From: Vombatus ursinus
Taxonomy: Eukaryota > Chordata > Mammalia > Diprotodontia > Vombatidae
DNA length: 64,000 nt
Assembly: GCF_900497805.2 (NCBI RefSeq)
Contig: NW_020954702.1
Coordinates: 355,791-419,790, forward strand
Reading direction: 5' to 3'
The position numbers and the translations under genes are program-made. Below, one piece after another: positions 12,202 to 47,903 of the stretch. The notes under the pieces were generated by a model. The model did not search any database, had not been told where the DNA came from, and was given only the letters and a program-made list of their open reading frames with translations. How positions within the stretch are numbered: position 1 is the stretch's first letter; each line of letters begins with the position of its first letter.

Positions 12202-13602
12202 CCACATGGGTCTCTGATCTGGTCCAAAGAAGTGACTTTCACTTGTTAAGAATTTTGAGATTACAGTCAGTAAAATAGTACACACTGACTTTTTATAAAT
12301 TAAAGGAAGGAAAAACATTTCCAGCAAATACATCTGTGTTTTTTCTTATCCCATTATCTGTATTTTGTGACAAATGCTGCTAATTTGTTCCTGTGTTCTA
12401 ATTAGCCCAAGGAAAAGGAATGTGTTTTCTGAGGAGCTTTAAAAACCTTCAGAAGAAAAGTCTTTCTCTGCCTTTCTAACTCTGGTCAAGCTGGAAAGGC
12501 AGATGGGAGACTCAGATGAGATGGAAAGGAATCTTTGTACCTGATCTGTAGGAAATTATGGCATTGTAAACTAATTAGAGACTGAAAATTTTGACTAAAA
12601 TGTAAATTCACTACTGTAAATTTCCAAATTGTGATTTGAATGTTTTTAAGAAAAGGTGAATTGCCTTTAGTATTAAAAGTAGTATCAGTGAGCTAGTTTA
12701 AATGCTGACATTGGAAAGAGCACTTAGACCTTTATTGCATTAATGCAAGGAAGGGGTCTAATAGATTTAAACTAAAAACTTTAATGCTGTTTATTAACTC
12801 TTTCTTGACCAAAAACACAGAGAAAAGCCTGTTTAAATCAGGGATCAATCTAAATAAGTAAACTTTAATTTGAAATAACATTTGTTTTATTACTGTATTT
12901 ACTTTGGTCAACCTAAGCAATTAAGTACTTTGAATGATATGATTGTATTGGTAAACTAGTAACAAAGTCACCTAAAGAAATTGGAATGAACTATGCATTT
13001 GGAAGTCTTTAAGAACTCCAAAATGTGACAGTATTGCAATTAATTGATTTTGAGTGATAAATACTTATACTTCATTATAAACAAAAATTCAGCAGAATAA
13101 AAATTAAGTCTGTAGGCAGTCTGAGATATGATTAGGTAATAAATGCTAGAGGAATTAAGGAAGTAGAAGAAAGTAAGAGAAGTGTTGGATCAAAATATGG
13201 GGGGAAAAAAAGAAGGAAAAGGGCAATTTTGAAGAATTTTAATCAAAGTCCACAAGAGGGATTTAGAAGGAAGGGAAGAAAGAAAGCTTAAGCAAGTAGG
13301 AATGAGAGACACATAGGTAGAGAGTTAAAAGAAAGTTGGAGTCTGCATAGACGCAGTACTAGTAGAAGGTTTGAATGTAAAGTGTTTTAGAGTTGTGAAA
13401 AGGGAGATTTGAGGAAAAGTTTTAATGCCACTGAAATAAAAAATTTGAGGAATTTTTAGAGAAAGGCCTCTTTGACAAGTACTGAATGTTTCCCTTCCCA
13501 AATTAATATAAGGTTACAAAGGAAAACTCACAAGACTTAGAAAGATTTAGTGGAAGTGTAACAGATACAAATTAACTGGTTGATAAAATATTGTTTTCTT
13601 TT
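12202..13602. other. Intergenic stretch, nothing recognised
   Basis: AT-rich, purine-rich in parts (13200-13330). No convincing gene or repeat. Confidence 0.6.
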
Positions 13603-13850
13603 TTGTTGTTGTTGAGTCGTTTTCAGTCATGTCTGACTCTTTTTGACCCCTTTTGGAGTTTTCTTGACAAGGATACTGGAGTGGTTTGCCATTTCCTTCT
13701 CCAGCTCATTTTACGGATGATGAAACTGTGTCAAAAAGGGATAAGTGACTTGCCCAAGGTCACAAAACTATTTGCATATCTGAGGTCAGATTTGAACTCA
13801 GGTCTTCCTGACTACAAGCCCTGCCCTCTGTCTACTATGCCATTTGCTTG
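13603..13850 (-). repeat. CORE-SINE with RTE/BovB-type tail
   Basis: On the plus strand it opens with TTGTTGTTGTTGAG and the tail motif TACTGGAGTGGTTTGCCATT, then CCATTTCCTTCTCCAGCTCA, the CORE region (AAGTGACTTGCCCAAGGTCA) and the tRNA-like head in reverse. The tail resembles that of BovB-mobilised SINEs. Confidence 0.85.
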
Positions 13851-14175
13851 TTTTCTTTAGTCTAGTGTAAATAATTATGCTGAAGGCCTTTGGAAAAATT
13901 TAGTAGGTAGCTTTTACTACTAAAGTTACAACTGAAAACCTCAGGGTAATGAGAGACTTGCCCTTTTATCTACCCTCTTAAGGTATCCTCAGGGGGTTAG
14001 GTTAGAAAAAGATAAGGAATTAATTTGGCTCTTTGGATGATTTAAAAGGAATAAAGAAACCATTATGGGGAACTGGGAATGCCACCATAAATTTTTTGAA
14101 CATAAGCTAACCAAAACCAGTGAACTCTTGGGAAAAATGAGATTTAAATAAATCCAGAATTGATTTGGTTGAATC
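13851..14175. other. Nothing recognised
   Basis: No gene or repeat identified between the SINE and the inverted repeat. Confidence 0.5.
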
Positions 14176-14177
14176 AT

Positions 14178-15072
14178 ATTATTATTATTATCTAATTTAA
14201 AACAAAATATACTCCATTAAATATTTAACCATTTTAAATGTTTTCACCATATTCATTTACAGTGGTAAAGTATAATGTGGCTTCATTTACAGTGAAATAA
14301 CATCCACCTCCCAGGGTTGTTGGGAGAAACACCTAATGGTTAGGTGCATGATTGTGAAGTGCTGTACCTTGCTTGGACAGAGGATGAACAATGTGATATT
14401 TAGACCTTATAAGAATTCAATTGGACAAAATATTTCTTTGATAATCTCCTACTTAAAAAGTGCTTTTCTAAATTGGCATTGACTTCATTATCATTTAACT
14501 TTTTAAAACTAGTGTTCATTTATTTCATTTTTTTTTCTTTATAAACTTAAGTCTTATTACTTATAACTGCCCTGAGATGTAAGTTAGCGAATAGTTATGC
14601 TGAGGCACTTAAGACATTTATTATCAGGAAATAAATTAACTAAACATTTTGAAGTACTACAGAATTCAGGGGTCTGAAACTCTAAATTAAACTTTAAAAG
14701 CTGAAAAAAGCCTCAGAAACAGCATGGCATGTGGTAAGCACTGTATAGAAATGTTAAGAAATTAAAAGTTCTCTATATTGTACTTCAATGCAATCAATAG
14801 AGAATGCCAAAAGTGATTTTCTATAATTTAGAAATACATTCCATTGAATTGTCACCTAATTCATAATAAATTTTCATATTTTAGATGCATGATACCATAT
14901 ATGTGAAATATTTCTTCTATCATGAAACACGCTGTTAGAAGAATAACTTCCTTTTTAATTCACATGCTGTTAGATTATAAACTTGACTATTAAATGAATA
15001 TGGTGAAAACATTTAAAATGGTTAAATATTTAATGGAGTATATTTTGTTTTAAATTAGATAATAATAATAAT
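14178..15072. repeat. Long near-perfect inverted repeat (arms ~82 bp, spacer ~730 bp)
   Basis: 14178-14259 and 14991-15072 are reverse complements, essentially identical over the unique part (CTAATTTAAAACAAAATATA, CTCCATTAAATATTTAACCA, GTTTTCACCATATTCATTTA), with only small differences in an ATT microsatellite at the outer ends. The spacer includes MIR-like motifs (CTCCCAGGGTTGTTGGGAG). It could be a MITE or a local inverted duplication; no clear target-site duplication. Confidence 0.9.
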
Positions 15073-15334
15073 GATGACACACTGTTGGAAGAAAAGAGTA
15101 GCAAAATCCTCTTAAAAGATCTTTGTCTGTAAGGTTACTTTGGGCTTCCTACTTGGGGTGGGTCTTAAAACCTGATTTGCCTTGCTGACAGCATGCTGTA
15201 AGACTCCAAAGTGCCATGCTTTGAGGAACTAGGACCTCTAGGAGTCAAAGAAGAAAATTTACAAGTTAGTTTTGAATAAAGAGTGAGTTGCACCTAAGAT
15301 AATTTGGAAAGTCATGAAATTCTATCTGTTAATA

Positions 15335-15510
15335 ATTTATTGTTGTTTGTCCTTCATTCTTGTAAGAGGACCAATGACATCAGGGAGGTGATGCCATGAC
15401 ATAAAAGTGAATTGGATTTAAGTGAGGGAGGACTGTGTAAAGTCACCAGACTCACTTTCTCCTCAGAGCCATCTGGGTCCAATGACCAGATAGATCAGGA
15501 GGGCTGGAGA
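15335..15510. repeat. Unnamed marsupial interspersed repeat, copy 1
   Basis: Shares TGAATTGGATTTAAGTGAGG, CTCACTTTCTCCTC and CCATCTGGGTC with 15887-16028. The opening TTGTTTGTCCTTCATTCTTG and GACATCAGGGAGGTGATGCC match a family I remember from marsupial DNA but cannot name. Confidence 0.55.
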
Positions 15511-15799
15511 TAGCCCTGGATGCATTTGGAGACCTTGGCCTTTTTAATCTAAGGTCTTTAACAGGTCTCATTTGATTGAGTCAGCACTCATTCAGTGATT
15601 AAGACTAGGTAAGAAATAAGAGAGAGAATGACCTCTTTACTTAATTAAAAAAAAATCAATCTACGAGGGGAAGACCCTCAGGGTTTCTGGCCAAAACAGA
15701 AACAATTGCTATTTACATTCATTTTGAGCCAATCAAGGCCCAAACAATGACCAACTGGGGCTTGAGAGCCAGAGTGATTTGAGGGGAAAAAAGAGGAAA

Positions 15800-15870
15800 G
15801 GAGAGGAGTAGAGAAGAAAGGAAAGGAAAGGAGGGGAGGGGAGGGGAGGGGAGGGGAGGAGAATGGAGGG
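15800..15870 (+). repeat. GGGGA purine microsatellite (G-quadruplex candidate)
   Basis: Purine-only GGAAA/GGGGA repeats; 15833-15856 holds five GGGG runs separated by single A residues. It encodes Ser/Pro-rich false frames on the minus strand. Confidence 0.9.
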
Positions 15871-15886
15871 CAGAGGAGAGTTGTGT

Positions 15887-16028
15887 TGTCCAACTGGCCA
15901 TGACATGCAAGTAAATTGGATTTCAGTGAGGGAGGGTTGTGCAAAGTCACTAACCTCACTTTCTCCTCTAGAACCATCTGGGTCGAGTGGGGAGATATAG
16001 ATCAGAATGACTGGAAATGGCCCTCTGT
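15887..16028. repeat. Unnamed marsupial interspersed repeat, copy 2
   Basis: Direct copy of part of 15335-15510: TAAATTGGATTTCAGTGAGG, GTGCAAAGTCACTAACCTCA, CTTTCTCCTCTAGAACCATC. About 15-20% diverged by eye. Confidence 0.55.
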
Positions 16029-16029
16029 T

Positions 16030-16860
16030 AATATTTGGTACGTACTTAAGTTACATTTTAGAACTGACTATTCACTGTATGTGTGAACTAATGTTCACTA
16101 TATGTATAAAACTCCAGATGGTGATTATTCTTAATTTATAAATGAAGTGTCCTTATTTGTGCAACAGGAGAAGCCGAATAATAACCTACCCCTAAACTGT
16201 GATTAGTAAAATTTTGCTATTTGAGGTAAAATCTCATGGGACTTCAATTTGATATTGTTCTGAGTTCTGATTTTGGGTATGGTTGTCTGAATTGTCATAA
16301 AGTCAATAGCCCGACATTCAAGGTGAATGCCACATGCTGCCCAAAACGAGTACAGGCAGAGAACTGTAATGTCTAGCATCAGGGAAAAGTTGAGGGGCAA
16401 CCTTGCATAGGCAAAGGAAATATCCTCTTGACTCATTTTCCTGATTGTGCTATTTCCCACCTGGTTAATTATAGGTCTAGCTTACACCCTATGAATATTA
16501 TGGAACATTCTATCTGATTAAATACTATCTGATTGACTGTCAGACATGACTTGTGCCTGAAATCAAACAGAGTTGAAGGAGTTTTTTTCCTCCTTGCTAT
16601 GGCTTGTGTCAGGTCAGTCTATGGTTTTGAGGGGACAATCTTGAAATTGTCAAACTGTGTCCCTCTTTTTTCTTTTCATATCAAATTTCTTTTAGAGCAG
16701 GTAAAACTTTTTGTAATACTGTATCTGTTAATTAATAGATTACTACTAAAACATTTGAGTTACTACAATAGTATGCAAGTATGAAAGGTCTGTTTTCTAT
16801 CTGAATTTGATGAGTTCCTAGTTTTGCCACCTCTTTACTAATGGTTATAAATTTATGTTT
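16030..16860. other. Intergenic stretch, nothing recognised
   Basis: No gene or repeat identified. 85- and 83-codon frames (16203-16460 minus, 16533-16784 plus) resemble no protein I know. Confidence 0.5.
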
Positions 16861-16873
16861 CTAAGATTAAATT

Positions 16874-17001
16874 TTTTTTTTCTTGCTTATTTTGGTGACT
16901 TGCCCAGTTAAGTAAGTGTCCAGTGTTGGAGGCCAGATTTGAACTCAGATACTCCTGACTCCAAGGCCAGAGCTGTATCCACTGTGCCACCTAGCTGCCC
17001 C
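16874..17001 (-). repeat. CORE-SINE with 12-bp target-site duplication
   Basis: Reverse-oriented tRNA-derived SINE: GCCACCTAGCTGCCCC at the head, TTGAACTCAGATACTCCTGA, poly(T) at the tail. TAAGATTAAATT occurs perfectly on both sides (16862-16873 and 17002-17013). Confidence 0.9.
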
Positions 17002-17221
17002 TAAGATTAAATTCTTGAAGTGTCTTCTTGTTTCAGAATGAGATAAGGATAATATACTCCTAAGAGGGAAATTAGACAAAGAATATCAGAAAAGTTTGCA
17101 AAGATCAGAAAACTGTCCTAAGAGGTTTTCAGGTTTTCCAAGAAAGTTTTCTAATTAAATGGAGCAGTAAATTTTGAGAAAGTAAAAGAATCTGACTGTT
17201 TTCTCTAAAAATGATGTACAT

Positions 17222-17261
17222 ATGTGCGCGCGCGTGTGTGTGTGTGTGTGTGTGTGTGTGA
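17222..17261. repeat. (GC)n(GT)n microsatellite
   Basis: GTGCGCGCGCG then about 14 GT units. It abuts the place where the older L1 ends. Confidence 0.9.
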
Positions 17262-18660
17262 TTGGCTTATAAGATTTACAGGCTAGTAATTTATTTAAAA
17301 TTTTTGCATTAATATGCATTAGGGAAATAGGTTTATGTTTTTTTCCCTCTGGTTTTTCTCTGTCTCTACCTGTTTTAGTCATTAGCATCATATTTGTGTC
17401 ATAAAAGGAATTTGGTAGGATTCCTTCTTTGCTTATTTTTCTAAATAGTTTATATAATATTGTAATAAATTATTCTTTAAGTATTGATACAATTCACTTG
17501 TGAATCCATCTAGTCCTGGTAATTTTTTTCTTAGGTAGCTCATTGATGACATGTTCAATTTCTTTTTGTAAGATAGGGTTATTTAAGTATTCTATTTCCT
17601 CCTCTGTTAATCTGGGCAATTTATATATTTTTTGTAAATATTCATCCTTGTCATTTAAATTGTTAGATTTGTTGGCTCATAATTGGGCAAAAATTCCTAA
17701 TAATTGCTTTAATTTCATCTTCATTGGTGTTGAATTCACCTTTTTCATTTTTAATGCTGGTAATTTGGTTTTCTTTATTTTTTAAAATCAAATTAATAAG
17801 TGGTCAATTTTATTGTTTTTTTAACAGCTTCTAGTTTTATTTATTTGTTCAACAGTTTTCTACTTTTAATTTTGTTAATCACTTCTTTGATTTTCAGGAT
17901 TTCTAATTTGGTGTTTAATTGGGGATTTTTAATTTGTTCTTTTTCTAGGATTTTTTTTGTTACATGCCCAATTTATTGATTTGCTCTTTTCTATTTTATT
18001 GATGTAAGCATTTGGAGATATGCATTTTCCCTTAAGTACTCTTTTGACTGAATCCCATAAATTTTGGTATATTGTCTCATTATTGTCATTCTCTTTAAAG
18101 AAATTATTGTTTCTGTGATTTGTTCTTTGACTCATTCTTTAGGATTACGTTATTTAGTTTCCAATTAACTTTTAACCTATGCTTCCACAGCCCTTTATGA
18201 AATGCAATTTTATTACATTATGGTCTGAGAAGGGTGCATTTAATATTTTTGCTGTTCTGCATTTGATTGTGAGGTTTTTATGTCCTAATACATGGTTGAC
18301 TTTTGTGAAGATGTCATGTACAGCTGAGAAAAAGGTATGTTCCTTTCTATTCCCATTCAGTTTTCTCCACATGTCTATCATATCTAACTTTTCTAAAATT
18401 CTATTCATCTCCTTGACTTCCTATTTATTTTATGATTAGATTTACCTAGCTTTGAGAGGGGAAAGTTGAGGGCCCCCACTAGTATAGTACTGTCTATTTC
18501 TTTCTGAAATTCATTTAACTTCTCCTGTGAGAATTTGGGTTCTGTGCCATTTGGTGCATATATGTTTAATACTGATATTACTTCATTTATTACTTCATTC
18601 ATTACTTCATCATTCAAAGGAACTATGGTTCTTTGTGTAGTTTTCCTACTTGTCCCTTTT

Positions 18661-20723
18661 TTCATTTTTTATTAATTTATTTTGATTTATCAATAACCAC
18701 TTCCATATGCTTTTGAGTTTAAAATTTTTCTCCCCCTTCCTCCCCACCAGCCTCCCCAAGACAGCGCACAATCTGATATAGGCTATACATTTACATTCAT
18801 ATTAAACATATTTTCACATTAGTGATGTAAGTAAAAATTAAAACCAATAGGAGGAACCATCAGAAAGAGGAAACAAACTCAACAGAAGAGAAAAAAAATA
18901 GCAATTCAACTTCCATAGTTCTTTCTTTGGATGTGGATAGCATTTTCCATCACAAGGCCTCTGGAGATGTCTTAGATCCTTGTATTGCCGGGAAGAGGTA
19001 AGTTTATCAATATTAGTCATCACACAACATGGCTGTTATTGTGTACAATGTTCTCTTGGTTCTGCTCACTTCACTTAGCATCAGACCATAAAAGTTTTTC
19101 CAGGTTTTTCTGAAGTCAACCTGTTCATCATTTCTTATAGCACAATAGTATTCCATCACATTCATATACCACAACTTGCTCAACCATTCCCCAATTGATG
19201 GGCATCATCTCAATTTCCAATTCTTTGCCACCACAAAAAGAGCTGCTATGAATATTTTTGTACATGTAGGTCCTTTTCCCATTTGTGTGATCTCTTTGGA
19301 ATATAGCCCTAGAAGTGCTATTGCTGGGTCAAAGGGTATGAACATTTTTATAGCCCTTTGGGCATAGTTCCAAATTGCTCTACAAAATGGTTGTATCATT
19401 TCACAACTCCACCAACAATGCATTAGTGTTCCAATTTTCCCACATCTTCTCCAACATTTATCATTTTCCTGTTTTGTCATGTTGGCCATTCTGATAGGTG
19501 TGATGTGGTACCTCAGAGTTCTTTTGATTTGCATTTCTCTAATCAATAGTGATTTAGAGCATTTTTTCGTATGACTATAGATGGCTTTGGTTTCTTCATC
19601 TGAGAACTGTCTGTTCATATCCTTTGACCATTTATCAATTGGGGAATGGCTTGTATTCTTATAAACTTGACTTAATTCTCTATATATTTTAGAAATGAGA
19701 CTCTTATCAGAGAGAATGGTTGTAAAAATTGTTTCTCAATTTTCTACCTTCCTTCTAATCTTAGTTGCATTGGCTTTGTTTGTATAAAAACTTTTCAATT
19801 TAATGTAATCAAAATTATCTATTTTGCTTTTCATAATGCTCTCTATCTCCTGTTTGGTCATGAATTCTTCTGTTCTCCATAGATTTGACAGGTAAATTAT
19901 TCCTTGCTCTCCCAGTTTGCTTATAGTATCGGCCTTTATATCTAAATCATGAATCCATTTTGTCTTTATTTTGGTATATGGTGTAAGATTTTGGTCTATG
20001 CCTAGTTTCTGCCATACTCTTTTCCAGTTTTCCCAGCAGTTTTTTTCAAAGAGTGGGTTCTTATCCCAGAACCTGGGGTCTTTGGGTTTATCAAATAATA
20101 GATTACTATAGTCATTGACTACTGTGTCTTGCATATTTAACCTATTCCACTGATCCACCACTCTATTTCTTAGCCAGTACCAAGCATTTTTGATGATTAC
20201 TGCTTTATAATACAATTTAAGATCTGGAATGCCTAGGCCACCTTCCCCTGCATTTCATTTCATTAGTTCTCTTGATATTCTGGACATTTTGTTCTTCCAA
20301 ATGAATCTTGTTATTATTTTTTCTAACTCTGTAAAATAATTTTTTGGTAGTTTGATTGGTATGGCACTGAATAAGTAAATTAGCTTAGGTAGAATTGTCA
20401 TTTTAATTATATTAGCTCGGCCTACCCATGAGCAACTGATGTTTTTCCAATTATTTAGATCTGACTTTATTTGCGTGAAAAGTGTTTTGTAATTGTGTTC
20501 ATATGGTTCCTGGGTTTGTTTCAGGAGGTAGACTCCTAAATATTTTATAATGTCTATAGTAAGTTTAAATGGAATTTCTCTTTCTATCTCTTGCTATTGG
20601 GCTTTGTTGGTAATATATAGAAATGCCGATGATTTATGTGGGTTTGTTTTATAGCCTGCAACTTTGCTAAAGTTGTTTATTATTTCAAGTAGTTTTTTGC
20701 TTGATTCTCTGGGATTCTCTACC
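18661..20723 (-). repeat. Younger L1 inserted into the older L1, 13-bp target-site duplication
   Basis: 5'-truncated L1 of about 2.06 kb. The ORF2 C-terminal frames are well kept: [20 protein letters not shown] and SKIDNFDYIKLKSFYTNKAN (19736-20215), then CKIFIAALFVVAKNWK-like at 19205-19618. ACTTGTCCCTTTT flanks it at 18648-18660 and 20724-20736, and the empty site reads TTTT/AA at the nick, the L1 endonuclease preference. Confidence 0.93.
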
Positions 20724-21169
20724 ACTTGTCCCTTTTAATGAGGTCTATTTTTGCTTTTGCTTTGTCTGAAATCATGATTGCTACCTCTATTTGTTTTTTA
20801 CTTCAGCTGAAGCATAATAGATTCTGCTCTACCTCCGTATTTTAACTCTCTGTGTGTCTCTCTGTTTCAAGTGTGTTTCTTATAAACAACACATTGTTGG
20901 CTTCTGGTTTTTAATCCATTCTGTTCTCTGCTTTCATTTGTGAGTTCATCCCATTCCCATTCATAGCTAAGATTCCTATGTATTTCCCTCCATCCTATAT
21001 TCTTCTATTTATCTCCTTTCACTTTTTATCCTGTCCCTCCTCTAAAGTCTGTTTTGCTTCTGACCACTGCATTCTTTTCTCCACCCTCCGTTTTATCACC
21101 CCCTCCATTCCCTTCCTGTCCTACTTCCCTTTGGGTAAGATAGATTTCCATTACTAATTCAGTATGTGT

Positions 21170-21183
21170 ATGTCTGTGTATGT

Positions 21184-21217
<34 letters not shown>

Positions 21218-21260
21218 ATTACATTACATTATATTATATTATATATGTATGTTTGTAGTT
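21170..21260. repeat. (TG)n and TATAT microsatellite
   Basis: TGTG runs then ATTACATTACATTATATTAT-type repeats. Confidence 0.85.
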
Positions 21261-21731
21261 TTTCCCTTTTTGAACCAGTTTAAATGTGAATGAGGTTCAA
21301 GCATTACTTGCCCCCCACCACTATTTTCTGTCCACTGCAAAAGCTCTTCATTGCATACCTCTTTTATTTGAATTAATTTTCCCCATTCTTCCTCTCCCTT
21401 CTCCTTTCTCTCAGGGAATCCCTCTTTCTTTAGTATTTTTCATGCCTCTTTTCCCAGGGTGTTAATTATCTTCTCATATCTTTTTTCCTTTGCTTTCATT
21501 TCTTGCCTGTTTTCCCTCTACCACTCTTATTTGATTTTGAAACACTTATTTAAGCTCTTCCAGGAATTCTTGTTGAGTTTATGTCCCATTCATTTTTTTC
21601 TTCCTTTGAGGCTTTACCTGTAGCTGTTTGACTTCATTGTCTTCTTCTGATTTTATGTCTTGATCTTCCCTATACCATAGTAGCTTTTTATAAAAAACTA
21701 CCATGGTAGCTTTTTACAGTTAGATTCTTTT

Positions 21732-21763
21732 GTTGTTGTTGATGATGATGATGATGATGATGG
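21732..21763. repeat. (TTG)n(ATG)n microsatellite
   Basis: TTGTTGTTG followed by seven GAT units. Confidence 0.9.
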
Positions 21764-22039
21764 CTCATTTTCCCATCCTATATCTTGATTTGGAACATTA
21801 TGTTAATGTTGGGCTGTATTCCTCGTGTGTTTATGGGGTGGGGGGAAGGAGAGTTGAAGTGTTCACCATCTTGGCTCCCTATATATTTTAAAAGAAAATA
21901 AATTTATGTATAATAAATTTGCAGTTTCATGCATAATCTTTTTTTCTGTTCTATTTTGCACATGCAATCTCTCATTTTACTTGATTTTTGTTAAATTCAT
22001 TATAAAAATTAAAAATATAATCTCTTCCAGGGCCAGAAT

Positions 22040-22112
22040 TAGTTTATTTTTTGTTTTCTATGCCAGTACTTTGCATACAGTAGGCATATAATAAATGTTT
22101 GTTGAATTTAAT
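22040..22112 (+). repeat. L2/L3 LINE 3' tip
   Basis: CAGTACTTTGCATACAGTAG and ATAATAAATGTTTGTTGAAT match the CR1-group 3' end. Confidence 0.65.
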
Positions 22113-22160
22113 CCTGATTGTCTGATTGATACTGTGGTGGAATAAAAGTAGAAGCAACAG

Positions 22161-22292
22161 GGGCAGCTAGGTGGCACAGTGGATAGAGCACCAGCCCTGA
22201 AGTCAGGAGGACCTGAGTTCAAATCCGACCTCAGACCAAACACTTGACACTTAATAGCTGTGTGACCCTGGGCAAGTCACTTAACCCCAATT
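22161..22292 (+). repeat. CORE-SINE (tRNA head)
   Basis: GGGCAGCTAGGTGGCACAGT head, GGAGGACCTGAGTTCAAATC (B-box region) and GTGACCCTGGGCAAGTCACT. Flanked by GCAACAGG (22154-22161 and 22293-22300), a probable target-site duplication. Well preserved, so fairly young. Confidence 0.92.
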
Positions 22293-22300
22293 GCAACAGG

Positions 22301-22884
22301 AAGAGTAGCAGAGGTAGAGAAAAATACAGCAGTGAGTGTAGCTATTCCCTCCCCCCGCTTTGGTACATTATTGATGGCCAGATGAGTTTCTGTTTGAGAA
22401 GGGTATGGGGAAAAAAGATGTTGTATGTCCCATATACACCTCCCCACAAAGATCTTCATGATATTGAACAGGTTACCAATGAGTACTCATGAAGCATTTT
22501 CCAGAATCTCCAAGGACTTGTTTTATCTCCTTCACTGTAACATAGATGCAGTATATGGACCTTTTTAAAGGTCTTACTTGTTTCTATTTACATTTACTTT
22601 CTACTAAATGTTGTAGGCAGTCTTGTGGAATCTTCTTGAAAGGATAAACACAGTGGCTTAAATATAAGAGTAGAAACTAAGATGCATGATATAAAAATCA
22701 GTAAACTGATTTCATATCCATACTGCTATAAAATCCCTCTGCATGTCTCAAATTATACAGCCTTTGATAAAGGACACAGCCTAGAAAGTATAATCACCAC
22801 ATAGTTCTATTTATTATCAACATTATGACAATTTTGAAACAAAAGGTACACAATGTAAATATTTTAGGACAAAATCAATGGTAT
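22301..22884. other. Flank downstream of SAMSN1, nothing recognised
   Basis: No gene or clear repeat; contains the alternative AATAAA (minus) at 22811-22816. Confidence 0.5.
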
Positions 22885-23604
22885 TTACATTATAAGTAAT
22901 TTTATTAAAGGTTATGCTTGTTAAACCTCTTTTAGCTCTTTTTAAAAACATTGGTAAATATTTAACCATGAAAAAAGTCTTTGAAAATAATTTTTAAAAT
23001 ATAAACCATGCCTGGTAAAATTCTTTAACAATTTGCTTGAGATAGAGGTAGGGAAAGGAGGGATATTGACAAGAGATTTATAGTTAAGTTTATAGGCAGT
23101 TGTCTGTGGCAGAGCTATTTATCACTATAATTGCACACACAAATTTGTAACTGGTAGGCATGGAGGTTGTACTGCTTTTTCTTAAGGGTCAAATATTAAG
23201 ATGATGAACTTGTAAAATGCTTTTAAAGATAAGTTTCATGTAAAAAAAGGTGACATGAAGAGAAAGAAATGATGAACTATTAACATGTAGCATTTAAAAT
23301 AATAAATACATACACTATTTACAACAATTGGGAATGCATGAAGGACAATAACTTTTTTGATTTAGAAAGTATTTTTTTACAAACACTTATTTTTCTCTTA
23401 TTTGTTCTTCCAACTATAATCTACAAATCATTTAACAATGAAGGTTTTTTAATCAGAATTTTGAAACATCAAGATAATCAAATCTGTGTGCCATCAAGAA
23501 TTTTTAAATATAAAAAAGTTATAATTCACTACTGCATTTATATCTTAACTAATTGACTATTAGTCTCATCTTCGGATCTGCTTATAATGTTGAAAAACAT
23601 AGGC
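22885..23604 (-). other. SAMSN1: Probable SAMSN1 3' UTR
   Basis: AT-rich sequence directly after the SAMSN1 stop, with no further open frame and no recognised repeat. An AATAAA hexamer on the minus strand about 700 bp past the stop makes a UTR of roughly the length I recall for human. The exact cleavage site is inferred. Confidence 0.55.
22901..22906 (-). promoter_or_regulatory. SAMSN1: Candidate SAMSN1 polyadenylation signal (AATAAA)
   Basis: Canonical AATAAA on the minus strand, the first one downstream of the stop at a sensible distance. A second AATAAA lies at 22811-22816 and could be used instead. Confidence 0.5.

Positions 23605-47903
<24,299 letters not shown>

Larger units (their letters stand above)
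17265..21880 (-). repeat. Older L1 LINE, keeps its 5' start but lacks the 3' end; split by a younger L1
   Basis: On the minus strand it begins GGGAGCCAAGATGGTGAACA (L1 5' UTR start, 21880), has an ORF1 coiled-coil-like stretch, then the ORF2 endonuclease: ISDKAKAKIDLIKRDK, NIYAPNGTEPKFSQEKLNEF, EHTFFSAVHDIFTKVNHVLG, SDHNVIKLHF, and RT ([18 protein letters not shown] near 17300). Many stops and internal deletions. The rest of RT and the 3' end are missing. Confidence 0.85.

Noticed and set aside
15678-15977. Pro/Ser/Phe-rich frames that look like a repeat protein.
   Set aside because: Produced by the GGGGA purine microsatellite.
19736-20215. 159-codon open frame on the minus strand.
   Set aside because: Not a host gene: it is the ORF2 C-terminal domain of the nested L1, listed there.
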